Shown here in pieces: positions 17,963 through 25,605 of a stretch of DNA of 64,000 bases. Source of the DNA: Enterobacterales bacterium (GTDB lineage: Bacteria; Pseudomonadota; Gammaproteobacteria; Enterobacterales; Kangiellaceae). A model generated the notes under the pieces. That model did no database searches. It was not told the DNA's origin and saw only the letters and a program-made list of their open reading frames with translations. Numbering within the stretch: the stretch's first letter is position 1; every line of letters begins with the position of its first letter. The position numbers and the translations under genes were made by a program. The DNA is taken from contig JAUZSK010000079.1 in assembly GCA_030949565.1 (NCBI GenBank), positions 1 through 64,000 of the forward strand. The letters run 5' to 3'.

Positions 17963-18601
17963 TTAAAACAACTGCTGACTGACAAACACTTCAATTTGTT
18001 GCCTTAAATCGAGTAGTCGACCATGAAAGAAATGACTCGCTTTAGCAAAAATTTGAAACTCAACTGGGGTCGATAGCGTTTTGACCCAACGTTTTACGGC
18101 TTCAACCTCAACCAATTCATCCTCATCCCCCTGAATAATCAACGACGTGGGTGCGGCTTTAGTGATTGTCGAGAAATCCATACGACCAACTGGTGGCGCA
18201 ATTAAAATAAGGCCTTTTGCCTTTAAATGAGTCGCCTGCAACGCAGAAATATAAGCACCGAAGGAAAAACCAGCCAACAACAAATCATGCTCCGGATATT
18301 GCTGACGCATCCAGGCGACCGCCGCAATTAAATCTTGTTGCTCCCCTTTTCCCTCATCAAAACGGCCTTCGCTTTGTCCTACACCACGAAAATTAAAGCG
18401 CAAACTGGGGATCCCTAACCCCGCGAGACTCCTTGCAGCGGTGTAGATCACCTTAGTGCCCATGGCACCGCCATGTTGCGGATGAGGGTGACAGCAGACA
18501 GCCATTAGTTTGGTATTTGTTTCAACTAGCGAAGACGCATTTGTTATATCATCCAGTTTATCCAGTATCGCCTCGACCTGACCGACAGCCCCTTGAATCA
18601 T
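17963..18601 (-). CDS. alpha/beta hydrolase (COG2945-type)
   Basis: A 212-residue single-domain hydrolase. Motifs are CCHPHPQHGGAMGTKVIYTA near residue 36, the oxyanion-region RFNFRGVGQSEG, the nucleophile elbow LLAGFSFGAY (Ser), the acid turn IIQGDEDELV (Asp) and a late ASHFFHGRL (His), giving a full Ser-Asp-His triad. Members of this small hydrolase group have no well-defined physiological substrate. No signal peptide, so cytoplasmic. Its own start is clear (MIQGAVGQVEAIL), and the gene stands alone between zapE and a methyltransferase. Confidence 0.8.
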   Translation of the reverse strand: MIQGAVGQVEAILDKLDDITNASSLVETNTKLMAVCCHPHPQHGGAMGTKVIYTAARSLAGLGIPSLRFNFRGVGQSEGRFDEGKGEQQDLIAAVAWMRQQYPEHDLLLAGFSFGAYISALQATHLKAKGLILIAPPVGRMDFSTITKAAPTSLIIQGDEDELVEVEAVKRWVKTLSTPVEFQIFAKASHFFHGRLLDLRQQIEVFVSQQLF

Positions 18602-18771
18602 GAGGTTTTGTGATTTAATTTTGATGTTGGACTCCTTAAAGCAGATTCGAGGATAAAAATGACTTACCGAATACTATTATCTCAGAATAAAAGTTCTCAT
18701 CCAAGCACAATAAACCAACATAACCCACACAACAGCGGCACAAAAAGACAGGCTTGGCTCTAATACACCAA

Positions 18772-19629
18772 TTACTTCACACCGGAAGCGACTAGCATCT
18801 CACAGGGACCTGAAAATTGACCGTCCTGTTCGAACTTCGTTAACACTTGCTCGATTTCCTCCCACGCATCATCCTGCTCGTCAGCCGATAAACCCGATAG
18901 CATTTGATGTAATGCTCCAAAGGATTCCTGCTCAAACTGTAAACATTCAAGCGCACTATCTAAACGAACCGGCGCATTTATTTTTTCCACCTTGACCTGC
19001 TTAAACCCAACATCGGTTAATGCCTTTTGTAACACCTCAACTTTACCTAAACTAAAGGGACCAGGCTGTCCGGGTAAAGGTGGAGGAAGTTGCGCGCGAC
19101 GACGAATAATCGATACGGGGATGGAGAAAAAAGCATTTTCCTCGGCTGTTGCATAGACCATAACACTAATTCGACCACCCATTTTCAGACTGTCTTTCAT
19201 TCCTGTCAGCGCTTTTTGCTGATCAGGAAAATAGATTAAACCAACTCGGGATATTACCGCATCAAACTCTTGCCCCGCCAATAGTTTTAGATTTTCACCA
19301 TCCAGTTGTCGTGTCGCCAACCAACTGATCCCTTCTTGATTCGCTGATTTTTGTGCAAACTCTAGTATTTTTGCCGAGAGATCGGTGGCTAGCACACTTC
19401 CAGTTGGTCCTACCCGTTTTGCCGCTTCAATAGTTTGTTCACCCGCACCGGCGGCGACATCAAGGACTGAAGAACCTGGTTGAATATTGGCCATATCAAA
19501 CATTTGCTGTGTGGCCGGTCCTAACCAACGCTTAAGTAACGGTCCCCAACGGTGCCAGGCTTCAGCCGCGTCATCCCATTGTGCTTGGGTGGTTTTTTTA
19601 TATTGATCTGCATTAAATACTTTGCTCAT
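18772..19629 (-). CDS. class I SAM-dependent methyltransferase
   Basis: The 285-residue enzyme has motif I SSVLDVAAGAGEQTIEAAKR near residue 55, motif II VLATDLSAKIL, and the post-motif DAVISRVGLIYFPDQQKAL. The fold is that of UbiE/COQ5-like or related small-molecule methyltransferases. The substrate is unknown. It is divergent from a LysR regulator, and their shared upstream region holds a palindromic candidate operator, so the regulator may control it. Confidence 0.8.
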   Translation of the reverse strand: MSKVFNADQYKKTTQAQWDDAAEAWHRWGPLLKRWLGPATQQMFDMANIQPGSSVLDVAAGAGEQTIEAAKRVGPTGSVLATDLSAKILEFAQKSANQEGISWLATRQLDGENLKLLAGQEFDAVISRVGLIYFPDQQKALTGMKDSLKMGGRISVMVYATAEENAFFSIPVSIIRRRAQLPPPLPGQPGPFSLGKVEVLQKALTDVGFKQVKVEKINAPVRLDSALECLQFEQESFGALHQMLSGLSADEQDDAWEEIEQVLTKFEQDGQFSGPCEMLVASGVK

Positions 19630-19716
19630 GGTTTTTCTCCTTGGTATTTGTTATCGAACACAATAGAGTTTAAACTGTTAATTATTAATCACAATTCGCT
19701 AATTTATATCATTAAG

Positions 19717-19732
19717 TGTGCAAAATTGCACA
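19717..19732. promoter_or_regulatory. palindromic candidate LysR operator, copy 1
   Basis: TGTGCAAAATTGCACA has perfect seven-base arms around AA and the T-N-A layout of LysR boxes. It lies 12 bases upstream of the LysR start and in the divergent region with the methyltransferase. An almost identical copy (14 of 16 bases or better) is found upstream of the nitrilase gene at 22361-22376. Confidence 0.6.
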
Positions 19733-19744
19733 AAGGAAAAATCA

Positions 19745-20618
19745 ATGAACTGGGACGATGTAAAGTATTTCCTTGCTGTCGCCCGTCAAGGCTCAATTTC
19801 TGCGGGTGCTAAGCAGCTGGGGATCCAGCATTCAACGCTCTCAAGACGCCTAAGAGCCTTGGAAAAAAAAATGGCCACTCAACTTATTGAGCGTAAAAAA
19901 AAGTGGCTACCAATTAACTGAGGCTGGCATTCAATTAAAGCAAACGGCGATAACAATGGAGCGAGAGGTTTTAAATGTTGAAGCCAATCTCAGTGGTATG
20001 CAAGATGAACTAACCGGTGAATTAAAAATTAGTGCGATAAACAATATGGCAAGTAGTATTTTGATGCCCATTTTTGCTAGTTTTAGCAAAAAACACCCTA
20101 AAATAACGCTACACCTAATGGTCACCAACAAAAATATAAGCCTTGCGGAAAGAGAAGCGGATGTGGTTATACGGCTAACAAATACACCGCTCGAAACTTT
20201 AATCGGGAAACGCTTGGCGACGGTATCGAGTGCACCTTTTGCCAGTCGAGACTATCTTGAACAGTTAAACCAACAGACGGTCGAAGAAACCTGGTTAGGC
20301 GTCACCTGTTGTGGGTTTCATCAATCTTGGACCAAACAAGCGCAGCCTCAAGAGCAGCACAATGTCTACTCTGACGATACTCTACTCACCAAATCAGCGA
20401 TTATCAACGGCTTAGGTATCGCCTACCTTCCCTGCTTTATGGGAGATGATGAAGCTTTACTGCAACGCTTTAAACAACCCGATCCAAGCCATGATTTAGG
20501 CCTGTGGCTACTGTTTCATCCTGACATGAAACACAATGCAAAAATCCTTGCCTTTCGGCGACATTTTATTCAACAAACGCAAATGATCAGCCATCGGTTT
20601 GAAGGTCGAAGTGCGTAA
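19745..20618 (+). pseudogene. LysR-family transcriptional regulator, frameshifted
   Basis: The winged helix-turn-helix is intact: MNWDDVKYFLAVARQGSISA, then IQHSTLSRRLRALEKKMATQ. The frame then stops at 19919-19921. Removing one A from the A8 run at 19895-19902 restores KKSGYQLTEAGIQLKQ and the full effector domain to 20618, 290 residues in all. The substrate domain includes GELKISAINNMASSILMPIF and ends near FHPDMKHNAKILAFRRHF. Likely a sequencing error in a working gene. It converges on the thiol dioxygenase gene 22 bases away and is divergent from the methyltransferase. Confidence 0.8.
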
Positions 20619-20640
20619 TTCTAGCTACTGGGATCCGATT

Positions 20641-21216
20641 TTAAGCGTTGTCATAACCCGAAACGAAGGTGGTGATAGCAGAATTGCTGAGCGAATAGGT
20701 ATGCCGACTGACTTGGCCAATATTTGCGCCATACACATGGATACTAATAGAATTAGCGTCATCCAAACCATTGGACACTCGATGGATATCGCCAAGCCTA
20801 GGCGAGACTAAATCGATTTCACCGGCTTTAAGTGAATGCCTTTTGGTTTCAATCAATTGACCTGTTTGGTCATCTCTAGAATACTCCTGACAGATCTCTA
20901 ATCCTCGTAAAACACCAATGATCCCCCAAACACTGTGATCATGGATTGGCGTTTGTTGACCCGCAGCCCAAACAAAACTAACTACCGAGAATCTTTCCAA
21001 TGGATCACAATAGAGTAGGTACTGTTGGTATCGAGACTCCGAACTTTTTGCAAACTCCGTGGGCAACCAATCATCATGCAAAATTAAATCCGACAATAAG
21101 CGTTGCCCTTGTTTTAAAATAAACGCCTCCCGTTGTTCGGCGTTGGTGATATCTTGATTTGCCACTAAATCAGTCAATGCATAAACAAAAGAATCAAATC
21201 GCCAATTATTTTTCAT
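20641..21216 (-). CDS. cysteine dioxygenase-family thiol dioxygenase, likely 3-mercaptopropionate type
   Basis: A 191-residue cupin. The iron facial triad is His92 and His94 in TPIHDHSVWG and His145 in GDIHRVSN, and SISIHVYG gives the outer-sphere Ser-His-Tyr. In the substrate-binding position it has YQQYLLYCDP: a Gln where true cysteine dioxygenases carry Arg, which in characterised bacterial members goes with 3-mercaptopropionate oxidation. The call between the two is inference. It sits 47 bases downstream of the nitrilase on the same strand, so they probably form an operon. Confidence 0.82.
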   Translation of the reverse strand: MKNNWRFDSFVYALTDLVANQDITNAEQREAFILKQGQRLLSDLILHDDWLPTEFAKSSESRYQQYLLYCDPLERFSVVSFVWAAGQQTPIHDHSVWGIIGVLRGLEICQEYSRDDQTGQLIETKRHSLKAGEIDLVSPRLGDIHRVSNGLDDANSISIHVYGANIGQVSRHTYSLSNSAITTFVSGYDNA

Positions 21217-21263
21217 TCCGAAAATCCTTGTAAAGTTTGCGCTAGATAATTAATTTAAGGGTT

Positions 21264-22199
21264 TCACTTAAAACTTATCGAACTTTGTGGTTTGTTATTC
21301 ACTTCTAGATTGAAAATATCCGGTCGTGAATAATGTCCCGCCACATCAAATGCTCGCTTGGCATTGGCTGCTTTTTCTAAATCAATATCATAATACAAAA
21401 TACCTGATTCATTGATCATAGGCCCCGCTACTATTTTTCCATCGGGCGCGATCACCGCCGAACCACCGCCGTTAATCCAGCCATTCTTTTCAGGATATAA
21501 GCTCTCTTTTTCTGGAAAATATTGTGGCAAATCAGATTCATTGATCAGGTTACAACTTCCTAAAACCCAACAACCACCCTCTCGCGCAATGTGCTGTAGA
21601 CTGCCCATCCAGTTATCACCGCTGTCATAGGTGGGAGCGATATAGATTTCCACACCCTGTGCGTAAAGCGCATAGCGCGCTAAGGGCATAAAGTTTTCCC
21701 AACAGATCAAAGATCCAATGCGACCGACAGGCGTGTCGATGACCCTAAGACCGCTAGCATCACCAAAACCCCAAACCATTCTCTCCGGATTGGTTGGCAT
21801 CAGTTTTCGGTGGCGATTGATGAGTTCACCCTTGTCAGAGATGGTAATAACACAGTTATAAAGTGTACTGCGGGTCAATTCATTATCCCGTTCATGGATA
21901 CCGCAAACAATCGTGATCTGATGTTTTTTAGCCGCACCATACAGTGGTTGCAGATCATCGCTATCCAGATCAACCGCATTTTTAAGTAATCGGCTATGCA
22001 GTTCCGCTGATAATCCCATGTCGCTACCAGGACGCAGGCGCCACACCCATGCCGGATACCCGGGGATAAAAGCTTCGGTAAAGACCACTAGTTTGGCTCC
22101 TTGCTTTGCCGTTTTTTCAACCAATTCAACCGCTTTTAGAATGCTCTTTTGCTTATCCAAGAAAACCGGCGCCTGCTGGACAATCGCTATTTTAGCCAT
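21264..22199 (-). CDS. nitrilase / cyanide hydratase family enzyme
   Basis: The 311-residue enzyme has the Glu-Lys-Cys catalytic set: Glu42 in VVFTEAFIPGYPAW, Lys in NRHRKLMPTNPER (near 128), and Cys in SLICWENFMPLARYALYAQG (near 162). The WENFMPLAR context is that of true nitrilases rather than amidases. It hydrolyses nitriles to the acid and ammonia, with substrate range not predictable here. Start set at the ATG at 22199, which has AGAGGAG upstream, not the longer in-frame start at 22241. A LysR-type palindrome lies about 160 bases upstream, and the thiol dioxygenase follows. Confidence 0.88.
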   Translation of the reverse strand: MAKIAIVQQAPVFLDKQKSILKAVELVEKTAKQGAKLVVFTEAFIPGYPAWVWRLRPGSDMGLSAELHSRLLKNAVDLDSDDLQPLYGAAKKHQITIVCGIHERDNELTRSTLYNCVITISDKGELINRHRKLMPTNPERMVWGFGDASGLRVIDTPVGRIGSLICWENFMPLARYALYAQGVEIYIAPTYDSGDNWMGSLQHIAREGGCWVLGSCNLINESDLPQYFPEKESLYPEKNGWINGGGSAVIAPDGKIVAGPMINESGILYYDIDLEKAANAKRAFDVAGHYSRPDIFNLEVNNKPQSSISFK

Positions 22200-22360
22200 A
22201 ATGAATGCTCCTCTTATAATTGATTGTTTTACTGATCCCATAAATTATTCAATCGAATGGGACTTAAAATAGGGCTATCAGGTGATTGATCTTATCTTGT
22301 TCTGCGGCTCAGTATACGCGATTGATGAAATACAACCATTAGCCAAAAATAGAAATAGTA

Positions 22361-22376
22361 TGTGCAAAATTGCAAA
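22361..22376. promoter_or_regulatory. candidate LysR operator, copy 2, upstream of the nitrilase
   Basis: TGTGCAAAATTGCAAA repeats the palindrome found in front of the LysR gene (first 14 bases identical). Its position upstream of nitrilase-dioxygenase suggests both are under that regulator. The 22242-22632 gap otherwise holds a GGGTTTAA repeat and attC-like sequence. Confidence 0.55.
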
Positions 22377-22379
22377 CTA

Positions 22380-22412
22380 GGGTTTAAGGGTTTAAGGATT
22401 TAAGGGGTTAAG
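22380..22412 (+). repeat. short tandem octamer repeat
   Basis: GGGTTTAA, GGGTTTAA, GGATTTAA and GGGGTTAAG follow each other directly after the candidate operator. The unit resembles a slipped-strand repeat and has no known role. Confidence 0.6.
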
Positions 22413-22554
22413 CCAATAAACACGGCAAGTCAGGTATGAGGATCTATCAAACTCCAGCCATTGGCTTACACTAGGAGATTGGTTTACAAGAAATGGCCGT
22501 TCCCTGCCGCCCTTTAACCGAACCTAGTTGTGAGAGAGTGTTAAATGTTGGGTT

Positions 22555-22637
22555 TCGCAGTGATCTACCGCAACCGAGGTTCGCTGTCAGAGGTATCTAG
22601 CGCTAGCAAAGCGGTTACCTTACAGCAAATTGTTAGC
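22555..22637 (-). other. degenerate attC-like hairpin downstream of the toxin gene
   Basis: On the minus strand the toxin stop lies in GGCTAACAATTTGCTGT, the common beginning of attC sites (CTAACAA). Next, TTTGCTGTAAGGTA can pair with TACCTCTGACAGCGAA, with a CTAGCGCTAG palindrome near the loop. The closing core expected after the second arm (GTTAG) reads GGTTGC, so this copy is decayed or only resembles attC. A similar CTAACAAATTGCC sequence lies on the other side of the toxin-antitoxin pair. Confidence 0.4.
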
Positions 22638-22896
22638 CATTTTTATATACAACACTTCTGTGTGCTACCTTGACAACCATAACAATAAGCTCTGTTTCTT
22701 GAATTTGGTAAATAATGCGATACACACCCTGCCTAACACGATAACGCTCTTGTCCTGAAAGCTTGATACATCCCTCGGCTCTTGGGTCAGAGCAGAGGCG
22801 CTCAACGCACCTTAAAATGCGTTTTATATCTTTTTGGGGGATACTACGGAGATCTTTTGCTACAGATCTTTTAAATACAAGGCTATATTTTGCCAT
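22633..22896 (-). CDS. RelE/ParE-superfamily toxin
   Basis: The 87-residue basic protein reads MAKYSLVFKRSVAKDLRSIP at the start, then RILRCVERLCSDPRAEGCIK, and ends YRVRQGVYRIIYQIQETEL and VVKVAHRSVVYKNG. The RxGxYRIIYQI strand and final VxHRxxVY are the standard RelE-type mRNA interferase signature. It overlaps the antitoxin gene upstream by 14 bases, so the pair is co-translated, antitoxin first. Its stop codon lies in attC-like sequence, hinting at an origin as an integron cassette. Confidence 0.9.
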   Translation of the reverse strand: MAKYSLVFKRSVAKDLRSIPQKDIKRILRCVERLCSDPRAEGCIKLSGQERYRVRQGVYRIIYQIQETELIVMVVKVAHRSVVYKNG

Positions 22897-23116
22897 GTGA
22901 TTTTAAGTCCTCTAGCAACTCCTCATAACTGAATGTTGGTTCATTAACTCTTTGTGAGAATGCCTTTAAATCTTCTAGATCTTCGCTCAAAGCAACGCGC
23001 ACAGCTTCATTCACTAGCTCTGATACAGATTGATGGCTAGTTGCGGCTTTAATTCTTAATGCTTGATGAATTTCCGATTCAAAGTAAACGGTAGATCTTT
23101 TTGATAACTCGCTCAT
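22883..23116 (-). CDS. ribbon-helix-helix antitoxin of the RelE-type pair
   Basis: The 77-residue protein has a ribbon-helix-helix N-terminus (SKRSTVYFESEIHQALRIKA, then SVSELVNEAVRVAL) that would bind the operon promoter. The acidic C-terminus (FSYEELLEDLKSHGKI) would neutralise the toxin. Located directly upstream of and overlapping the toxin gene. Autoregulation is expected from the family, and I see no distinct operator. Confidence 0.87.
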   Translation of the reverse strand: MSELSKRSTVYFESEIHQALRIKAATSHQSVSELVNEAVRVALSEDLEDLKAFSQRVNEPTFSYEELLEDLKSHGKI

Positions 23117-23141
23117 ATAACTATACCTCGCCTGCTTGCAA

Positions 23142-23215
23142 AATAACGCTATAACCTTGTGATGTCAAGACGTTATTACAGCCAATGCTTTGCTCAGCGG
23201 CAATTTGTTAGGTTT
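23142..23215 (-). other. attC-like sequence upstream of the antitoxin
   Basis: On the minus strand ACCTAACAAATTGCCGCTG (from 23215) matches the RYYYAAC start of attC sites and resembles the sequence at the far side of the toxin gene. GTTAT cores follow at about 23142-23155, and AATAACG (23142-23148) pairs with CGTTATT (23170-23176). The arms are not fully complementary, so the call is tentative. The 23117-23414 gap also holds a 15-base tandem duplication and no gene. Confidence 0.35.
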
Positions 23216-23249
23216 TTTATATGCCATATTAGGTTGTTGTCAAAAATCC

Positions 23250-23279
23250 AAAGGTCGATACCAGAAAGGTCGATACCAG
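23250..23279 (+). repeat. perfect 15-base tandem duplication
   Basis: AAAGGTCGATACCAG occurs twice head to tail with no spacer. It lies in the gene-free stretch between the toxin-antitoxin pair and the aminotransferase, and may be a recent slippage or a scar of insertion. Confidence 0.8.
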
Positions 23280-23414
23280 ACAGTCACACTAGGGTCAATT
23301 TCCTACAAACGCTCGGGACAATGTCTTACAAATTGCGCTATTTTCGGGTATTTATCCCTTGAATATTGGTTCTAGCGGTAAATCACGCAAGGCTGTTTTA
23401 GCACTTTGCTATCG

Positions 23415-24680
23415 CTATGAATCCTGCCGATAATCCAGCAAAAAATCTCCTAGTGCGTTTAACGCCTGCTGTAGCTGTTGAAGCTCGGGCAAAAATACGA
23501 TCCTAAAATGATCCGGTTGCTGCCAGTTAAAGCCGCCTCCGTGAACTAACAACACCTTTTTCTGTTTTAAGAAATCAAGCACAAACTGCTCATCATTTTT
23601 AATATTGAAGCGTTTGATGTCAATTTTAGGGAACAGATACAGCGCCCCTTTGGGTTTTACGCAAGAAAGACCCGGGATTTGATTGATCATTTGATAACTC
23701 AACTCCATTTGTTGGGTTAATCGACTCTCTGGTTTTGTGAGATTATTCGGGTGGTGCTTATCTAAGCATTCGGCCTCTGATAAGTCGCCCCCTGGCAAAG
23801 CGACTTCTGACAAAGCGACCTGCACCGCATGTTGCATCGGTACATTGGCGCAAAGCCGCATGGATAAAAGCATTTGTAAACCTTGAATATAATCAGCTGC
23901 GGAGGATAGCTTGCCCGATAGAATCATCCAACCCACTCGAAATCCCGCCACACAATAGTTTTTAGACAATCCGCCAAAAGTCACAACCAGTACATCATCA
24001 GTTAAGGTTGCGATAGGAATATGCGTGGCTTCGGCATAGAGGATCCGATCATAAATCTCATCACTGTAGATGATCAGATCATTTTCTTGCGCAATGGCGA
24101 CAATTTGTTCAAGGATCTGGCGTGGATAAACCGCGCCGGTGGGATTATTGGGATTGATCAGCACAATGGCGCGGGTTTTATCGCTTATTTTAGATCGAAT
24201 ATCAGCGATATCGGGTACCCAATCCGACGCTTCATCGCACTGATAATGCACCGCTTTAGCATCGGTTAAATTAACCGCCGCCGTCCATAGTGGGTAATCA
24301 GGACTGGGGATCAAAACTTCATCATGGCTATTAAGAAGCGCCTGCATAGCAATCATTATCAGTTCGCTAACACCATTACCCAAATAAACCTGATCAGCGG
24401 CGATATCGTCAAAACCAAGCCTTCGATAATAATCAGTGATTGCCCCCCGAGCTGATTCAAGCCCGGCGGACTCAGCATAACCCTGTGAGGCGGCTAAATT
24501 GTTATGAATTTGATCTAATATCGCATTGGATGTTGAATAGCCGAAAGGTGCAGGATTACCAATATTTAACTTCAATATGGTTTCGCCGCTCGCTTCAAGC
24601 GCCTGTGCTTGTTCATGCACTGGACCACGAATATCATAACAGATGCCGTGTAAACGATTAGAGCGCTGTATTGGATTCAT
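23415..24680 (-). CDS. alaA: AlaA-type alanine/aspartate aminotransferase
   Basis: A 421-residue PLP-dependent class I aminotransferase. Visible are NIGNPAPFGY near residue 40, the PLP phosphate/Tyr region SPDYPLWTAAVNLTDAKAVH, NPNNPTGAVYPR, the Asp in IIYSDEIYDRILY, the Schiff-base Lys in TFGGLSKNYCVAGFRVGW and the substrate Arg in DHFRIVFLP. AlaA makes alanine from pyruvate and glutamate. About 15 residues more than E. coli AlaA lie near residue 305 (LSEAECLDKHHPNNLTKPES), after the conserved LPGG. It is the last gene of the accessory block before zapG and stands alone. Confidence 0.85.
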   Translation of the reverse strand: MNPIQRSNRLHGICYDIRGPVHEQAQALEASGETILKLNIGNPAPFGYSTSNAILDQIHNNLAASQGYAESAGLESARGAITDYYRRLGFDDIAADQVYLGNGVSELIMIAMQALLNSHDEVLIPSPDYPLWTAAVNLTDAKAVHYQCDEASDWVPDIADIRSKISDKTRAIVLINPNNPTGAVYPRQILEQIVAIAQENDLIIYSDEIYDRILYAEATHIPIATLTDDVLVVTFGGLSKNYCVAGFRVGWMILSGKLSSAADYIQGLQMLLSMRLCANVPMQHAVQVALSEVALPGGDLSEAECLDKHHPNNLTKPESRLTQQMELSYQMINQIPGLSCVKPKGALYLFPKIDIKRFNIKNDEQFVLDFLKQKKVLLVHGGGFNWQQPDHFRIVFLPELQQLQQALNALGDFLLDYRQDS

Positions 24681-24936
24681 TTTCTACTTCATGCATTAAT
24701 GGCTAGTTTAAGCTGCAGAGTAAAACCTAAATAGCGGCTAAAAACCAATACTTTATGCTGATATATCCCTATTTAATATTAAAAATAACACTTGATCTAT
24801 CGCTGTTTGGACTCATTAAAGAAACTAACGGTGTCGCGCTATTTTTCACTCTAATCATTAAAAACTATTCGACTAAGCGCTTTTGAATAAGATATAGTAA
24901 GCACCAAGCTTATTGGTAGAAACAAAAGAGGCAAAC

Positions 24937-25521
24937 ATGGAAACTTTATCTTTGTTAGGTATTATTATTGGCGCTCTTGTGGGTTTTGTTGTAGGGAAAA
25001 AATATTCCTTAAACGAGATTGAAAAAAACAAGCTAGAACAGGCTCTTAAAGAGAAAACCGCTGAACTGGAAACTTTCCACGCTAAAGTGAATGGCCACTT
25101 TGAAAAAACCGCTGAACTGTTTAATCATGTCTCCGACAGTTATCAGTCACTTTATGACCATATGGCAAAAAGTTCCACTCAACTTTGTGCTGGGCAAACC
25201 TTTCAAACCATTGGCAAGCCCGACCAAGCAGCGCTTGATAGCCAAAAACCAGAAGAAGTACCTACAGCTAATCCAAAACTCAAGCAATCCAAGGACGAAG
25301 CCGAGCTTTTCGACGCGGATCAACTTTACAATGCACATGATTATCGAAATCAAGTGCAAATTGGCAAAGAACAAGCTCAGCCAGTAGTTGAAGATAATAA
25401 AGTGGTTGAAATTACCCGTGCGTTAGAAGACACCGATCAAGCTTTAGATTATGCTATAAAGGAAAAAGGTATTATTAACCATAACAGTCTGGATATTGAC
25501 GGTGTCAAAACGAAAAGCTAA
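24937..25521 (+). CDS. zapG: cell division/envelope protein ZapG (YhcB, DUF1043)
   Basis: The 194-residue inner-membrane protein has one N-terminal membrane helix (LLGIIIGALVGFVVGKKY), a coiled coil (about residues 25-75, including EKNKLEQALKEKTAELETF), the conserved FNHVSDSYQSLYDHMAKSS and an acidic disordered tail. YhcB links cell division with elongation and envelope assembly. Start set at the ATG at 24937, with AAGAGG upstream. It is followed by degS, the standard order. Confidence 0.88.
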   Translation: METLSLLGIIIGALVGFVVGKKYSLNEIEKNKLEQALKEKTAELETFHAKVNGHFEKTAELFNHVSDSYQSLYDHMAKSSTQLCAGQTFQTIGKPDQAALDSQKPEEVPTANPKLKQSKDEAELFDADQLYNAHDYRNQVQIGKEQAQPVVEDNKVVEITRALEDTDQALDYAIKEKGIINHNSLDIDGVKTKS

Positions 25522-25605
25522 ATAGCCTTTCGTTAGCCTAGCAATATAACTCATTAAACTACCTCTGCAGAGTCCAAATTAAGTATCCTAAGGAAGTTTT
25601 TCAGT

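Noticed and set aside
19862..19870. A-run in the LysR gene as a possible second frameshift
   Set aside because: The reading frame continues as RALEKKMATQ across the A9 run, the expected HTH wing sequence, so no change is needed there.
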